NCBI RefSeq assembly: GCF_007570825.1
Contig: NZ_SUNB01000001.1
Coordinates: forward strand, 1,488,001 to 1,552,000
Source of the DNA: Pleionea sediminis
Lineage (GTDB): Bacteria; Pseudomonadota; Gammaproteobacteria; Enterobacterales; Kangiellaceae
Direction of reading: 5' to 3'
Length of the DNA stretch: 64,000 nt
Each line of letters opens with the position of its first letter. Positions within the stretch are counted from its first letter, which is position 1. Shown here piece after piece: positions 42,538 through 54,101 of the stretch. Below the pieces are notes generated by a model that was given only the letters and a program-made list of their open reading frames with translations, searched no databases and was not told the origin of the DNA. The position numbers and the translations under genes are program-made.

Positions 42538-44085
42538 TTACCAAGTTTGAGTTGATTTGAACTTAGTGACAGCTTCTTCTAATGCCGCTGCGATCTCATC
42601 ATCAAAACCAGCAGTGTCATTAATCTTGTCCATCAAGTCTTTATGTTGATTATTCATATAATCAATCAACGCTGACTCAAAATCGCCAATCTTGTCCAAC
42701 TCAACATCTTTCAAGTGGCCTTTTTCCGCAGAGTATAGAGAAACACCCATTTCAGCGACAGACATAGGAGAGTACTGAGCTTGTTTCATCAATTCAGTAA
42801 CACGTTGACCATGCTCTAACTGAGCTCGAGTCGCTTCATCAAGATCAGAAGCGAATTGAGCAAATGCTGCAAGTTCACGATACTGGGCTAGCGCAAGACG
42901 AATACCGCCACCAAGCTTTTTGATGATTTTTGTTTGAGCTGCACCACCAACACGAGAAACAGATAGACCGGCATTAACCGCAGGACGTATGCCTGAGTTA
43001 AACAAGTCAGTTTCAAGGAATATTTGTCCATCAGTAATCGAAATTACGTTTGTCGGTACGAATGCAGATACATCACCAGCTTGCGTTTCGATAATTGGTA
43101 GGGCGGTTAATGAACCTGTTTGTCCTTTAACTTCACCGTTAGTAATTTTCTCGACGTGCTCGGCGTTAATTCGAGCAGCTCGCTCAAGTAAACGAGAGTG
43201 CAAATAGAAAACATCACCAGGATAAGCTTCTCGACCAGGAGGACGACGAAGTAACAATGAAATTTGTCGATAAGCCCAAGCTTGCTTCGTTAAATCATCA
43301 TATACGATTAACGCATCTTCACCTCGGTCCCGGAAATACTCACCCATCGAACAACCTGCAAATGGAGCAATATATTGTAAAGCAGCTGCATCAGATGCAC
43401 CGGCCGCTACAACAACGGTATGTTCCATTGCTCCATGTTCTTCTAGCTTACGAACGATACCAGAAATTGTTGATGCTTTTTGACCAACAGCAACGTAGAT
43501 ACATTTAACACCTGTACCTTTCTGATTAATGATCGCATCGATGGCGATAGCCGTTTTACCAGTTTGACGGTCACCAATGATTAACTCTCGCTGGCCTCGG
43601 CCAACTGGAATCATCGCATCGATAGACTTAATACCTGTTTGAACAGGTTGATCAACTGACTGACGTGAAATAACACCGGGAGCAACTTTCTCTACTGGAG
43701 AATTCGTTGCACCTTCGATAGGGCCTTTGCCGTCAATTGGATTACCCAATGCATCGACAACACGACCTAACATGCATTCTCCGGTCGGAACTTCAAGAAT
43801 ACGACCTGTACATTTCGCTTTTTGACCTTCAGAAATTCCTGAATAATCGCCTAGCACAACGGCACCGACTGAATCTCGCTCAAGGTTAAGAGCAAGACCA
43901 TATTTGCCGCCAGGTAATTCGATCATTTCGCCTTGCATAGCATCCGCAAGGCCATGAATTTTTAAAATACCGTCAGAAACGCTGACGATAGTGCCTTCAT
44001 TACGAGCTTCAGAAACAACTTCAAATTCATTAATCCGTTGTTTAATTAACTCGCTAATTTCAGATGGATTCAGTTGCATACTCAT
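42538..44085 (-). CDS. atpA: F1 ATP synthase alpha subunit AtpA
   Basis: Non-catalytic nucleotide-binding subunit of the F1 hexamer. P-loop GDRQTGKTA near 169-177; Walker [48 protein letters not shown] region near 260-310; arginine-finger segment [10 protein letters not shown] near 372. Length 515 (E. coli 513). 14 bp after atpH. Confidence 0.98.
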   Translation of the reverse strand: MSMQLNPSEISELIKQRINEFEVVSEARNEGTIVSVSDGILKIHGLADAMQGEMIELPGGKYGLALNLERDSVGAVVLGDYSGISEGQKAKCTGRILEVPTGECMLGRVVDALGNPIDGKGPIEGATNSPVEKVAPGVISRQSVDQPVQTGIKSIDAMIPVGRGQRELIIGDRQTGKTAIAIDAIINQKGTGVKCIYVAVGQKASTISGIVRKLEEHGAMEHTVVVAAGASDAAALQYIAPFAGCSMGEYFRDRGEDALIVYDDLTKQAWAYRQISLLLRRPPGREAYPGDVFYLHSRLLERAARINAEHVEKITNGEVKGQTGSLTALPIIETQAGDVSAFVPTNVISITDGQIFLETDLFNSGIRPAVNAGLSVSRVGGAAQTKIIKKLGGGIRLALAQYRELAAFAQFASDLDEATRAQLEHGQRVTELMKQAQYSPMSVAEMGVSLYSAEKGHLKDVELDKIGDFESALIDYMNNQHKDLMDKINDTAGFDDEIAAALEEAVTKFKSTQTW

Positions 44086-44099
44086 GCTCTGGATTCCTT

Positions 44100-44636
44100 T
44101 TATACTTTCAGCGTCTCTGACAATTTGGCAAGCTTACCGCGTACCGAACCGTCAATGACCATATCTTCAGCTTCGATGACCAGGCCACCCAGTAAATCAG
44201 AATCAACTGTAACGTCGATATTGACCTGTCGCCCTAATTTTGAAGCCAGCTTCTGTTTTAACTTATCTTGTTGCTCAGCTGTCAGTTCAGCAGCAGAAGT
44301 TACATGAGCTTCAATCGTTTTTTCAAACTCAGCTTTCAAGAACTCATATATTTCTGCGATTTGTGGCAACGCCAATAAGCGGTTATTTTCGGACAAGATT
44401 TTTAAGAAATTTTGCCCTTGAGCATCCAGTTTGCTTTCACAAACTTTCAACATGGCGTCACGTTGTTGCTCTTTCGTTAAATGCGGGCTATTCAATAGCA
44501 TCTGCATTTGCTCGTCGGCAACAACAGCGGCTGCAAAACCAATCATATCGGACCAATTGGTTAACGCATTGCCCGCCATAGCATGCTCAAATGCCGCTTT
44601 GGCATAAGGTCTCGCTACTGTGGTAAATTCAGCCAT
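44100..44636 (-). CDS. atpH: F1 ATP synthase delta subunit AtpH
   Basis: Peripheral-stalk subunit that links the F1 top to b subunits. The 178 residues start with [15 protein letters not shown] and include the conserved [18 protein letters not shown] near 105 and a C-terminal [29 protein letters not shown]. Length 178 equals E. coli (177). Confidence 0.97.
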   Translation of the reverse strand: MAEFTTVARPYAKAAFEHAMAGNALTNWSDMIGFAAAVVADEQMQMLLNSPHLTKEQQRDAMLKVCESKLDAQGQNFLKILSENNRLLALPQIAEIYEFLKAEFEKTIEAHVTSAAELTAEQQDKLKQKLASKLGRQVNIDVTVDSDLLGGLVIEAEDMVIDGSVRGKLAKLSETLKV

Positions 44637-44648
44637 GGTCCACCCTTA

Positions 44649-45119
44649 TTAAAGTTCTGCGACCAGCTTTTCAACAATGTCGTTTTGAGCTGCAGCATCA
44701 ATGTTACGTTCAAGAATCTTCTCAGCACCAGCAACTGCAAGAGTTGCTAACTGCGCACGTAAGTGTTCACGCGCTCGATTAACTTCTTGTTCGATTTCGG
44801 CTTGAGCGCCTTTTTTGATTTTCTCGGCTTCAGAACGTGCGTCATCTTTAGCAGTCTCAACAACTTCAGAATGACGTTTCTTAGCCTGATCAATCAGCTC
44901 AGCAGCTTCTGCCTTTGCATCTTTAAGAATTTGCGCAGCTTTTTCTTTCGCAAGTTCTAAATCATGAGCGCCTTTTTCAGAGGCTGCTAAGCCCTCTGCG
45001 ATTTTACCTTGACGCTCAGTGATCGCTGTTTCTAGCAAAGGCCAAACGAATTTCATTGTGAACCAAACAAACGCAATAAAAGCGATTGTTTGTACGATTA
45101 TCGTTGCATTCGGTTCCAC
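44649..45119 (-). CDS. atpF: Fo ATP synthase b subunit AtpF
   Basis: Peripheral-stalk subunit. The N-terminal membrane anchor (about 5-25, [23 protein letters not shown]) precedes a long charged helix (about 30-156) that dimerises. Length 156 equals E. coli. Confidence 0.97.
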   Translation of the reverse strand: MEPNATIIVQTIAFIAFVWFTMKFVWPLLETAITERQGKIAEGLAASEKGAHDLELAKEKAAQILKDAKAEAAELIDQAKKRHSEVVETAKDDARSEAEKIKKGAQAEIEQEVNRAREHLRAQLATLAVAGAEKILERNIDAAAQNDIVEKLVAEL

Positions 45120-45167
45120 TATAAAACTCCTATATATGTCTTATTCAACGGACTGCGGAGTTATCGC

Positions 45168-45437
<270 letters not shown>

Positions 45438-45486
45438 CTACTAAAAGGTATATTGATGTTTAAAACTAAAAGTAAAATCTAAAAAC

Positions 45487-46359
<873 letters not shown>

Positions 46360-46363
46360 TTAG

Positions 46364-46744
46364 TTACGTCGTCTTAACTAGAAAGGGCGCTATCATTTGA
46401 CCTGTGACAGCGACCATAAAACCGATAAGACTTGCTGCTGCCGATACAGGCAACGTTTTTAATACAACCACAAACAACACCACTGCCAGGAGAATTTTAA
46501 TGGCTTCTCCTTTATAAAACCCATGCAAAACCTTACGAGATTGCTGAGCACCAGAGTGTTGAAAAACGATATAAACAAACAATAGAGATGGGATAATGCT
46601 GATCATTCCACCAGCAAATATCGATAAAGATATTTTTAACCCCCAAAACAAAGCGATTATCGATGCCAGAACTACTAGAGCAAACTGAAAAGCTAAGGCT
46701 CGATAGGCGATTGATTGTCCTTTTTTTGTCATCGATTGCGACAT
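46364..46744 (-). CDS. atpI: ATP synthase protein I (AtpI)
   Basis: Small membrane protein (126 residues) with about four hydrophobic segments (about 15-37, 38-58, 75-95, 97-120). AtpI helps assemble the c-ring or supports Mg2+ supply in some bacteria. It is the first gene of the operon, 25 bp before atpB, and lies just downstream of the best sigma-70 promoter in this region. Weak sequence conservation is normal for AtpI; the context makes the call. Confidence 0.88.
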   Translation of the reverse strand: MSQSMTKKGQSIAYRALAFQFALVVLASIIALFWGLKISLSIFAGGMISIIPSLLFVYIVFQHSGAQQSRKVLHGFYKGEAIKILLAVVLFVVVLKTLPVSAAASLIGFMVAVTGQMIAPFLVKTT

Positions 46745-46784
46745 TCAATCGGCCTGCTTATTATTTGTTTATCGCTTTATCAAC

Positions 46785-46799
46785 TGAGAATAATTCTCA
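46785..46799. promoter_or_regulatory. Fur-box-like 7-1-7 palindrome upstream of atpI
   Basis: TGAGAAT-A-ATTCTCA is a perfect inverted repeat and matches 12 of 14 defined bases of the Fur 7-1-7 consensus (TGATAAT-N-ATTATCA). Imperfect symmetry continues to 46779-46805. It lies 41 bp upstream of the atpI ATG, just after a second TATAAT (46804-46809), where a bound repressor could block the atp promoter. Binding by Fur is inference. Confidence 0.45.
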
Positions 46800-46822
46800 A
46801 TTGATTATAAAAATTCCGGCAA

Positions 46823-46851
46823 ATTATAGATTTTTAAAGACGCCAGTTCAA
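46823..46851 (-). promoter_or_regulatory. Sigma-70 promoter of the atp operon
   Basis: On the minus strand TTGAAC (46846-46851) and a perfect TATAAT (46823-46828) are separated by 17 bp, the optimal spacing. It lies 79 bp upstream of the atpI ATG. A second perfect TATAAT is at 46804-46809. Confidence 0.6.
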
Positions 46852-47071
46852 CCGAAAAAGGAAAGGGGTATTAAAGTAACAGGCGATTATGCACGATGTG
46901 ACTAGAGTCAAACTGAGATACATCGATAACATATCAACATGTGGTGTTTCTGATCGAGTTGTACTCGAGATGTAGGTTCGTTGAACAACTAAACTTTTTC
47001 TGGAACAAGAGTACCTAAATCAAAAATCCAATCAACAAATGCCTAAAGTTTATACAGTAAAATTTGGTGAG

Positions 47072-47980
47072 CTAAGAAAATTCTTCTTTTAAGCCCATTT
47101 GCTCAAGTATTCCATCGAGCTCATCAAGGCTGTTATAGCTTAAAACCAATTTACCTTTACCTTTCGGAGAATGCTGCAACGTTGCTGGAGCTCCAAACTT
47201 GTCCGTAATTTTTTGTTCAAGTGAAGAAATATGAGGATCTTCTTCTTTGACAGGATTATTAACCTTAATAGGATTGAGTGTTTTACGTACTAACTTTTCA
47301 GTTTCTCGAACAGTGAGACCTTTAGCGACAACTACTCTCGCAATATCAGACTGTTGTTGTTTATCCAAAGAGAGTAGCGAACGGGCATGTCCCATTTCTA
47401 TGTCGCCACGTTCAAGTAGCGTTTTACATTGCTCATTCAAGTGCAGTAATCGTAATAAATTGGTAACTGTTGTTCGACTTTTTCCAACCGCATCCGCCGC
47501 TTGTTGATGGGTTAAACCGAACTCATCCATCAACCTTTGTAATGCTGTAGCTTCTTCGATGGCATTTAAATCTTCACGCTGAATATTTTCGATAAGCGCC
47601 ATCGCTATTGCGGCTTCATCAGGAACATCTTTAACGAGAGCAGGAACACTATCTAACTTGGCTATTTGAGCCGCACGCCAACGTCGTTCTCCAGCAATTA
47701 TTTCAAATTTATTCGAGCCTACCGCTCGGACGACTATGGGCTGAATAACACCTTGCGCTTTAATAGACTCAGCTAATTCCTCAAGGGCCTCATCGGTCAT
47801 AATCTTTCGAGGCTGGTATTGTCCAGGCTGCAAAAACTCAATAGGAAGTTTTCTTAATTCTCCCTTTATGTCATCCTTTTCAGTTGCCGCTTCAGTGTTA
47901 CTCGAAGAATCTGATGATTTGTTTTCGGCTATCTTTTTACTGATAAAAGCGTCCAAACCACGACCGAGTCTTTTACTCAT
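47072..47980 (-). CDS. parB: Chromosome partitioning protein ParB
   Basis: CTP-dependent DNA clamp that loads at parS and spreads, with ParA segregating the origin. The N-terminal ParB/Srx domain has EELAESIKAQGVIQPIVVR, the nucleotide-binding GERRWRAA (near 110-117) and ENIQREDLNAIEEA (near 141-154). A helix-turn-helix (LTHQQAADAVGKSRTTVTNLLRLL, near 170-193) follows. The C-terminal dimerisation domain ends with EEFS. Length 302. Target sites with the parS sequence occur in recF in this window. Confidence 0.96.
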   Translation of the reverse strand: MSKRLGRGLDAFISKKIAENKSSDSSSNTEAATEKDDIKGELRKLPIEFLQPGQYQPRKIMTDEALEELAESIKAQGVIQPIVVRAVGSNKFEIIAGERRWRAAQIAKLDSVPALVKDVPDEAAIAMALIENIQREDLNAIEEATALQRLMDEFGLTHQQAADAVGKSRTTVTNLLRLLHLNEQCKTLLERGDIEMGHARSLLSLDKQQQSDIARVVVAKGLTVRETEKLVRKTLNPIKVNNPVKEEDPHISSLEQKITDKFGAPATLQHSPKGKGKLVLSYNSLDELDGILEQMGLKEEFS

Positions 47981-47995
47981 GATGATTTCCTAAAA

Positions 47996-48790
47996 TTATT
48001 GAGCTGCAACCGCAGGGGGAGTTTTTTGTTCTTGTCGTCGAATCATTTCTCCAGCAAGTGCCAGATAACACTTTGCTCCAGAAGACAAGCGATCATATTG
48101 CAAAGCAGGCATCCCATAACTCGGTGCTTCAGCTAATCTAACGTTCCTTGGGATTACACTGCGATAAACTTTCTCACCGAAATATTCGTGAAGTTGATTT
48201 GAAACCTCTGTCGCTAGTCGGTTTCGGGGATCATACATGGTACGTAAGATTCCTTCGATTTCTAATTCGGGATTTACATGTTCGATAATCTGCTGAATCG
48301 TTTCCATTAAAGACGAAATCCCCTCCAATGCGTAATATTCGCATTGCATTGGTATCAGAACTGAATTCGCAGCCACTAGAGCATTCACCGTTAACATATT
48401 CAACGAAGGAGGACAGTCAATAAAAATATAATCGTAGCGACTGGAAATTTCAGATAACGCTTTTTTCAATCTGGATTCTTTATCTTCCAGTTCCATGAGG
48501 TGAACATCAGCTGCCGATAAATCGCCATTTGCGGCTAACAAATCAAAGCCACCGTTTTCCGCTCGTTGAACGACATCGGTTGCTTTTAAATCGCCCAACA
48601 AAACATCCAAAACATTCTTCTCTTGTTGGTTTTTATCGACACCACAACCACTCGTAGCATTACCTTGAGGATCTAAATCAACCAGTAGCACGTTACGTTT
48701 AGTCGCAACCAGGGATGCAGCTAAATTAATGCTAGTCGTTGTCTTACCAACGCCGCCTTTTTGATTGGTGATTGCTATGATTCTTGCCAC
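47996..48790 (-). CDS. parA: Chromosome partitioning ATPase ParA (Soj)
   Basis: Walker-type ATPase that binds DNA nonspecifically and drives origin segregation. Starts MARIIAITNQKGGVGKTTTSINLAASL with the deviant Walker A KGGVGKTT. Further motifs are VDLDPQGNATSG near 40 and YIFIDCPPSLNMLTVNALVAA near 120. The long frame extends to a TTG at 48802, but that overlaps the rsmG stop. The GTG at 48790 has GAGG (48797-48800) 6 bases upstream, so 264 residues is the likely form. Lies 8 bp after rsmG and 15 bp before parB. Confidence 0.96.
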   Translation of the reverse strand: MARIIAITNQKGGVGKTTTSINLAASLVATKRNVLLVDLDPQGNATSGCGVDKNQQEKNVLDVLLGDLKATDVVQRAENGGFDLLAANGDLSAADVHLMELEDKESRLKKALSEISSRYDYIFIDCPPSLNMLTVNALVAANSVLIPMQCEYYALEGISSLMETIQQIIEHVNPELEIEGILRTMYDPRNRLATEVSNQLHEYFGEKVYRSVIPRNVRLAEAPSYGMPALQYDRLSSGAKCYLALAGEMIRRQEQKTPPAVAAQ

Positions 48791-48798
48791 TATGAACC

Positions 48799-49443
48799 TC
48801 AATATTCGCTGATGCTATCTTTTTTCTTTAATGTCACCAAGTGTCGCTCGGCTCTTAAGTTAGGAACATCCAACCGATCAATCGAAACCACCTCTATATT
48901 TTCAGGTAATTTGGCTAGCTCCTCAACAGGATCTTCGCCTTTCATAGCCTGCCAAACACCATTTTTAGCAAGAAGATGGTCCGTCAATCCAATCATTTTA
49001 TCCAAACTAGCGAATGCTCGGCTAACTATTACATCGAATGGTCTTTCAGGTTGCCATTCTTCTACTCGACTGTCTAGCACTGACACTCGCTTAAAATCCA
49101 TCTCAAACACTAACTGTTTGAGGTAACGCGTTTTTTTTCCGTTACTATCGAGTAAAAAAAAGTCTCTTTCCGGAAATAAAATCGACAGAGGAATACCAGG
49201 AAACCCAGGTCCGGTGCCAACATCTAAAACAACACCAGGATTTAAATGGTTCGCAATGGAAAGCGAATCGAGCAGGTGAGTAATCACCATTTGTTCAGGC
49301 TCTCGAATCGCTGTTAAGTTATAAGCTTTATTCCATTTGATGAGCATTTCAATAATCTGATAAAACTGTGATAATTGGTGCTCACTAACACTCAAACCCA
49401 AAGTTTTTACACCTTGGGCGATTTTTTCTTGCAAATTCATCAA
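48799..49443 (-). CDS. rsmG: 16S rRNA (guanine(527)-N7)-methyltransferase RsmG (GidB)
   Basis: SAM-dependent methyltransferase that makes m7G527 in 16S rRNA; loss gives low-level streptomycin resistance. The SAM motif is [21 protein letters not shown] (about 68-88), with [13 protein letters not shown] next. The conserved core [11 protein letters not shown] is near 133. Length 214 (E. coli 207). Overlaps mnmG by 4 bp (ATGA). Confidence 0.97.
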   Translation of the reverse strand: MMNLQEKIAQGVKTLGLSVSEHQLSQFYQIIEMLIKWNKAYNLTAIREPEQMVITHLLDSLSIANHLNPGVVLDVGTGPGFPGIPLSILFPERDFFLLDSNGKKTRYLKQLVFEMDFKRVSVLDSRVEEWQPERPFDVIVSRAFASLDKMIGLTDHLLAKNGVWQAMKGEDPVEELAKLPENIEVVSIDRLDVPNLRAERHLVTLKKKDSISEY

Positions 49444-51329
49444 GCAGATTTTCTCAGCAAATTACGTTTTTTCAAATAAACCAGTATTAAAGAAATCGCT
49501 GCCGGAGTAACCCCTGATATACGTGAAGCCTGGCCAACCGTTTCTGGCTTAAACTGCTGTAACTTTTGCACCACTTCAGACGATAAACCTTTAATATCAC
49601 TGTAATCTAAATTGTCAGCTAAAGGCGCATTTTCGTAGCGCAAACTGCGGTCGATTTCTTCTTTTTGACGTGAAATATAACCCGCATATTTCGCATCAAC
49701 TTCAACCTGAAATGCCACTTGTGGATCTTGCACGCCAGGTCCAATCCCTTCAATTGCAACCAAGTCAGAGTAAGTAAGCTCCGGTCGCTTTAATAGATCC
49801 ATTAGGCGGGCTTCACGACTCAAAGGCTTTTCAATATGTTGCTCTAGCGCTTTCGCCTGTTCGCTTCCAACTTGAATAAATTGTTTATTAAATCGTTCTT
49901 TTTCAGATTTTATGTTGTCGATCTTTTCACTAAACAAAGACCAACGATGATCATCGACTAAACCAAGGTTACGACCGATTTCAGTCAATCTTTGATCCGC
50001 ATTATCCTCTCTCAAAAGCAGTCGATATTCTGCTCTCGAGGTGAACATTCGGTAAGGCTCTTTGGTACCAGAAGTGATTAAATCGTCAACTAAAACACCT
50101 AGATAGGCTTGATCGCGACGCGGTGACCAAGCGTCTTTTTCCTGCGCTTGCAACGAAGCATTAAGACCCGCAAGTAAACCTTGCGCTGCAGCTTCTTCGT
50201 ACCCGGTAGTTCCATTGATTTGTCCGGCAAAAAATAACCCGGAGACAAACTTGGTTTCGAGCGTATTCTTTAAGTCTCGAGGATCAAAAAAGTCATATTC
50301 AATGGCGTAACCAGGTCGAGTTATGAAAGCATTTTCAAATCCTTTAATTGAACGCACAAAGTCTAACTGAACATCAAAAGGTAAACTTGTTGAGATACCA
50401 TTGGGATACACCTCATGAGTACTCAGTCCTTCAGGTTCTACAAATATTTGATGAGATGATTTATCAGCAAATCGCATGATTTTATCTTCTATAGAGGGAC
50501 AATACCTGGGACCAACGCCCTCTATTTCACCTGAATACATAGGCGATCGATCTAAACCACCTCGGATAACATCGTGAGTTTTTTCGTTTGTGTGAGTTAT
50601 CCAGCAATTCACTTGCTTAGGGTGATCAGATTGCGAACCGATAAAAGAGAATACTGGAGTTGGCTCATCACCTGGCTGAGCTTCTAATTGCGTAAAATCG
50701 ATACTTTTCGCATCAATTCGCGGTGGAGTACCGGTTTTTAGGCGATCAACGCGAAAGGGTAATTCTCTCAGTCTGTTAGCCAGAGCAATCGATGGTGGAT
50801 CTCCAGCTCGACCGCCACTGTGATTTTGCAATCCAATGTGAATAACTCCGCCAAGAAAAGTTCCCGTCGTCAGAACAACTGACCGAGCGTAAAAATCTAG
50901 CCCCATTTGGGTTTTTACACCCACGACTCGATCATTCTCGATAATAATATCATCGGCAGCTTGTTGGAATATTTTCAAATTCTGCTGATTTTCAAGCGCT
51001 TCACGAATAGCAGCTTTGTACAAGGCTCTATCAGCCTGACCACGTGTCGCTCTTACAGCTGGGCCTTTAGAAGCATTTAAGGTTCGAAATTGGATGCCAC
51101 CTTTATCGATGGCTGTCGCCATTATTCCACCTAATGCATCCACTTCTTTTACTAAATGGCCTTTACCAATACCACCAATAGCGGGATTACAACTCATTTG
51201 ACCTAATGTTTCGATATTATGTGTCAAAAGGAGTGTTTTAGATCCCATGCGAGCAGCAGCCAGTGCGGCTTCAGTACCAGCATGGCCACCACCTATAACA
51301 ATCACATCAAACTGCTCTGCGAATCGCAT
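49440..51329 (-). CDS. mnmG: tRNA uridine-34 5-carboxymethylaminomethyl modification enzyme MnmG (GidA)
   Basis: FAD enzyme that with MnmE builds cmnm5U34 on tRNAs for Leu, Lys, Glu, Gln and Arg. The N-terminal FAD motif is [19 protein letters not shown] (about 11-28). Signature segments are [13 protein letters not shown] near 89 and [23 protein letters not shown] near 345. The C-terminal [47 protein letters not shown] is the tRNA-binding helical end. Length 629 equals E. coli. Divergent from the 411-residue unknown gene. Confidence 0.98.
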   Translation of the reverse strand: MRFAEQFDVIVIGGGHAGTEAALAAARMGSKTLLLTHNIETLGQMSCNPAIGGIGKGHLVKEVDALGGIMATAIDKGGIQFRTLNASKGPAVRATRGQADRALYKAAIREALENQQNLKIFQQAADDIIIENDRVVGVKTQMGLDFYARSVVLTTGTFLGGVIHIGLQNHSGGRAGDPPSIALANRLRELPFRVDRLKTGTPPRIDAKSIDFTQLEAQPGDEPTPVFSFIGSQSDHPKQVNCWITHTNEKTHDVIRGGLDRSPMYSGEIEGVGPRYCPSIEDKIMRFADKSSHQIFVEPEGLSTHEVYPNGISTSLPFDVQLDFVRSIKGFENAFITRPGYAIEYDFFDPRDLKNTLETKFVSGLFFAGQINGTTGYEEAAAQGLLAGLNASLQAQEKDAWSPRRDQAYLGVLVDDLITSGTKEPYRMFTSRAEYRLLLREDNADQRLTEIGRNLGLVDDHRWSLFSEKIDNIKSEKERFNKQFIQVGSEQAKALEQHIEKPLSREARLMDLLKRPELTYSDLVAIEGIGPGVQDPQVAFQVEVDAKYAGYISRQKEEIDRSLRYENAPLADNLDYSDIKGLSSEVVQKLQQFKPETVGQASRISGVTPAAISLILVYLKKRNLLRKSA

Positions 51330-51493
51330 TTAACTGCTCACTTCAATAAGAGGGGCGCCGATTTTACCTGACTTTGCCTAAATTTTGAACGTCGTCTAAA
51401 CATTTAATGCGTTTATCTGCTATAAAGTAGGATAAGCTATTGATTTTTATATCGTATATTAACTCAGAAAATAATTAAATTAGGATCAGGTAG

Positions 51494-52729
51494 ATGTTCA
51501 AAAAGCTGTTTAAGGTACTGCTTTTAATTGCGTTGATAATATTTCTCGCTGGTTACTTAGGATTGCAACAATTGGGCAGCCTGATCAACACCGCAGTTAA
51601 AGAATTACCACCAGAATATCTCTTTACTCATGAAGAGCACTTTCTTAATTCCAAAGGAAATGTTGTTCTAACGAACATTAAATTGAGTCATGGCCAGTAC
51701 GGCCAATTAATGACTGCCGATAAACTCGAGTTTACGCCGGATAAACTAACTTCACTGTTGGATTTAGAAGAAAATATCATTCTTAGCTTATACCTACCTA
51801 AAGGCGATTTTCAACTGTCTGGAGTAACGATACCTGTAAGTTCTCTTGCAAATACCCTACGAGCTCCCAGTCAATTGAGACTGCTGCAAATTTTTGCAGC
51901 AGGTTGTGGAGATAAAAACGACTTTAAATTTAGTGACCTACTTTATAACGATATTACAGAGTTAAATGGTGAACTAGAGTTAAAGTTCGACTTTGATTCT
52001 ATTGCTGAAAATCTGGAGGTTCAAAGTAGCTTGAAGTTACACGACTTTGCTTCCTTTGAATGGCAGTTTGAGTTTAACGATGTGAGACCTACCAGTGATA
52101 AATCTCCTTATCTAGTTTACGGTCAGTGGATTATTTTTAATCCTAAGTTTTTATCCATAAGGGACAAGTATTGTGCGTATTTGAACGATCAACCCATAGA
52201 GCTTTATAAAAAGCAACACTATCAGTCACTACTGGAGTTATTCAAAGAAAGGAAGATTGTTGCGAGTGAGGAACTAAAAGAGAAATATCAGCAGTTTATT
52301 CAAACACCTGAAAATTTAGCTTTTACACTGAACCCTTTAACTGGAATAAGACTTAATGAATACCAGGATTTAAATCTAGCAGCCTTCATTGACAAATTAG
52401 GTGTTTCGATAAATATCAATGGTCGAGCCGTCGAATCGATCATCGACCGAAGTAAAACGGATTTGGAAGAAGCTTCAAAGAATGAATCGGAAGTTATTGA
52501 AGATTCAAAGCCCAAAAGAGATATTATTTATTCGCCATCGTTATCACAGTTAAGAGCACTTATTGGCGAACGCATAATGTTAATGGATGAAAATAGAAAA
52601 GAGTTCATAGGAAAAATTAAATCTGTCTCTCGATATACGGTAAAACTAGAAATAAGAGAGTCTGGTGGTTTTGCTGAAGTTCGGTTTAGACCATCTCAAG
52701 TAAAAGCCGTAGAGAAATTAAAGAAGTAA
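51494..52729 (+). CDS. Unrecognised membrane-anchored protein, 411 aa
   Basis: I do not recognise this protein. It has an N-terminal hydrophobic segment (about 4-28, KKLFKVLLLIALIIFLAGYLG) that is probably an uncleaved signal anchor, so most of the chain is likely periplasmic. The middle (about 45-220) looks beta-rich. About 345-365 is an acidic linker. The last 50 residues (about 358-411, IGERIMLMDENRKEFIGKIKSVSRYTVKLEIRESGGFAEVRF) form a small beta-barrel-like module. The start has a good AGG...AGG ribosome-binding context. It is divergent from mnmG and convergent with mnmE with a 1-bp gap. Codon use looks like its neighbours, so it is not obviously a recent import. Confidence 0.75.
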   Translation: MFKKLFKVLLLIALIIFLAGYLGLQQLGSLINTAVKELPPEYLFTHEEHFLNSKGNVVLTNIKLSHGQYGQLMTADKLEFTPDKLTSLLDLEENIILSLYLPKGDFQLSGVTIPVSSLANTLRAPSQLRLLQIFAAGCGDKNDFKFSDLLYNDITELNGELELKFDFDSIAENLEVQSSLKLHDFASFEWQFEFNDVRPTSDKSPYLVYGQWIIFNPKFLSIRDKYCAYLNDQPIELYKKQHYQSLLELFKERKIVASEELKEKYQQFIQTPENLAFTLNPLTGIRLNEYQDLNLAAFIDKLGVSININGRAVESIIDRSKTDLEEASKNESEVIEDSKPKRDIIYSPSLSQLRALIGERIMLMDENRKEFIGKIKSVSRYTVKLEIRESGGFAEVRFRPSQVKAVEKLKK

Positions 52730-52730
52730 A

Positions 52731-54089
52731 CTATTTACCAATACAGAAACTCGAAAAAATGCGTCCCAGTAAATCATCGGCGGTAAACTCCCCGGTGATT
52801 TCTGCTAGGGCGTTTTGTGCGCTCCGTAGCTCTTCAGCGACCAATTCACCAGCATTCGCGTCTACCAGTTGGCTGATAGCTTGATTGGTATGTTGCTCAG
52901 CTTTCGAAATCGCTTCTAAGTGTCTACGCCGTGCAATAAATATATTATTGCCCGTCGATTCAAAACCCATACATTCCTTCAAGTGCTGCTTAAGCTCAGA
53001 TATACCTTCACCCGTTTTTGCGCTAATTTTTATTGCAGCTTCGAAGTCCGAAGAAATATTAATCGACTTTTCGGCAATATCACATTTATTAATTATTAAA
53101 GTAATCGGGGGAACACGACTGATGTTAGATGACAAATGATTAATTACATTAGCACCAATATCATTAACGTCGCTTTCAGTAATATCAATCACTAATAACA
53201 AACGATCGGCTTGCTCGATTTCTCGCCAAGCCCTTTCAATTCCAATCTTCTCTACTTTATCGCCTGACTCACGTAATCCAGCCGTATCGATAATATGTAG
53301 TGGCATCCCGTCAATGTGAATATGTTCTCGCAAAACATCCCTTGTCGTGCCAGGAATGTCGGTAACGATCGCACTTTCTTTTTCTGCCAAAGCATTTAAT
53401 AGACTCGATTTTCCAGCGTTAGGTTTTCCCGCAAGTACGACACTCATTCCATCACGCAATAAAGCACCTTGTTGTGCTTGCTTCTGTAATTCAGAAATGG
53501 AGGAGTGCATTGCTCGAAGGTCAGCCTCAACTTTTCCATCGGATAAAAAATCAATTTCCTCTTCCGGAAAATCAATGGCGGCTTCAACATACAATCTAAG
53601 CTGTATCAATTCCTCCACTAAAGCATTAACTCGCTTGGAGAAATCTCCCTGGAGACTTTTAAGAGCACTTTTAGCGGCCTGTTCCGAAGACGCTTCTATC
53701 AGATCGCTAATGGCTTCAGCTTGAGCTAAGTCGATTTTATCATTCAAAAAAGCACGTTCAGAAAATTCTCCTGGTCGCGCAATACGAGCACCCAGTTTAA
53801 CAATCTGTCGAATTAAAATATCAAGAACAACAGGGCCACCATGTCCTTGAAACTCGACAACATCCTCACCCGTAAATGAGTGTGGATTTTCAAAAAAGAT
53901 CACTATTCCCTGATCAATAACCTCATTATTGTCTAGCAAAAAGTCACAATAATGCGCTTTTCTTGGCTTCGGTTGAAATCCGGCTATTGATTGTGCGATG
54001 GATAAAGAAAGAGGACCAGAAACACGAATAATTCCAACTCCACCTCGACCAGGTGGAGTTGATAATGCGACGATAGTATCTTGACTCAC
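52731..54089 (-). CDS. mnmE: tRNA modification GTPase MnmE (TrmE)
   Basis: GTPase partner of MnmG in cmnm5U34 formation. N-terminal formyl-THF-binding domain (about 1-118; [34 protein letters not shown]), helical domain (about 120-210 and 380-452) and an inserted G domain with P-loop [13 protein letters not shown] near 218-230, switch [20 protein letters not shown]. The C-terminal CIGK holds the catalytic-region Cys. Length 452 (E. coli 454). Lies 12 bp after yidC in the rpmH operon. Confidence 0.98.
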   Translation of the reverse strand: MSQDTIVALSTPPGRGGVGIIRVSGPLSLSIAQSIAGFQPKPRKAHYCDFLLDNNEVIDQGIVIFFENPHSFTGEDVVEFQGHGGPVVLDILIRQIVKLGARIARPGEFSERAFLNDKIDLAQAEAISDLIEASSEQAAKSALKSLQGDFSKRVNALVEELIQLRLYVEAAIDFPEEEIDFLSDGKVEADLRAMHSSISELQKQAQQGALLRDGMSVVLAGKPNAGKSSLLNALAEKESAIVTDIPGTTRDVLREHIHIDGMPLHIIDTAGLRESGDKVEKIGIERAWREIEQADRLLLVIDITESDVNDIGANVINHLSSNISRVPPITLIINKCDIAEKSINISSDFEAAIKISAKTGEGISELKQHLKECMGFESTGNNIFIARRRHLEAISKAEQHTNQAISQLVDANAGELVAEELRSAQNALAEITGEFTADDLLGRIFSSFCIGK

Positions 54090-54101
54090 AAACGTATTCC
54101 G

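Larger units (their letters stand above)
46745..47071. other. Gap between atpI and parB (327 bp)
   Basis: No gene is supported here. An open frame on the plus strand overlaps atpI but has no family resemblance or ribosome-binding site, so I treat it as chance. The stretch holds the atp promoter and the Fur-like palindrome near 46780-46851, a 6-bp inverted repeat TCGAGT/ACTCGA at 46954-46968, and the 3' flank of parB. No clear parB terminator is seen. Confidence 0.6.

Noticed and set aside
46663-46905. 80-codon plus-strand frame over the atpI start and atp promoter
   Set aside because: Lies antisense to atpI, covers promoter elements, and shows no recognisable domain or ribosome-binding site.
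46954-46968. TCGAGT/ACTCGA repeat as a parB terminator
   Set aside because: Short stem, no T-run, over 100 bp from the parB stop.
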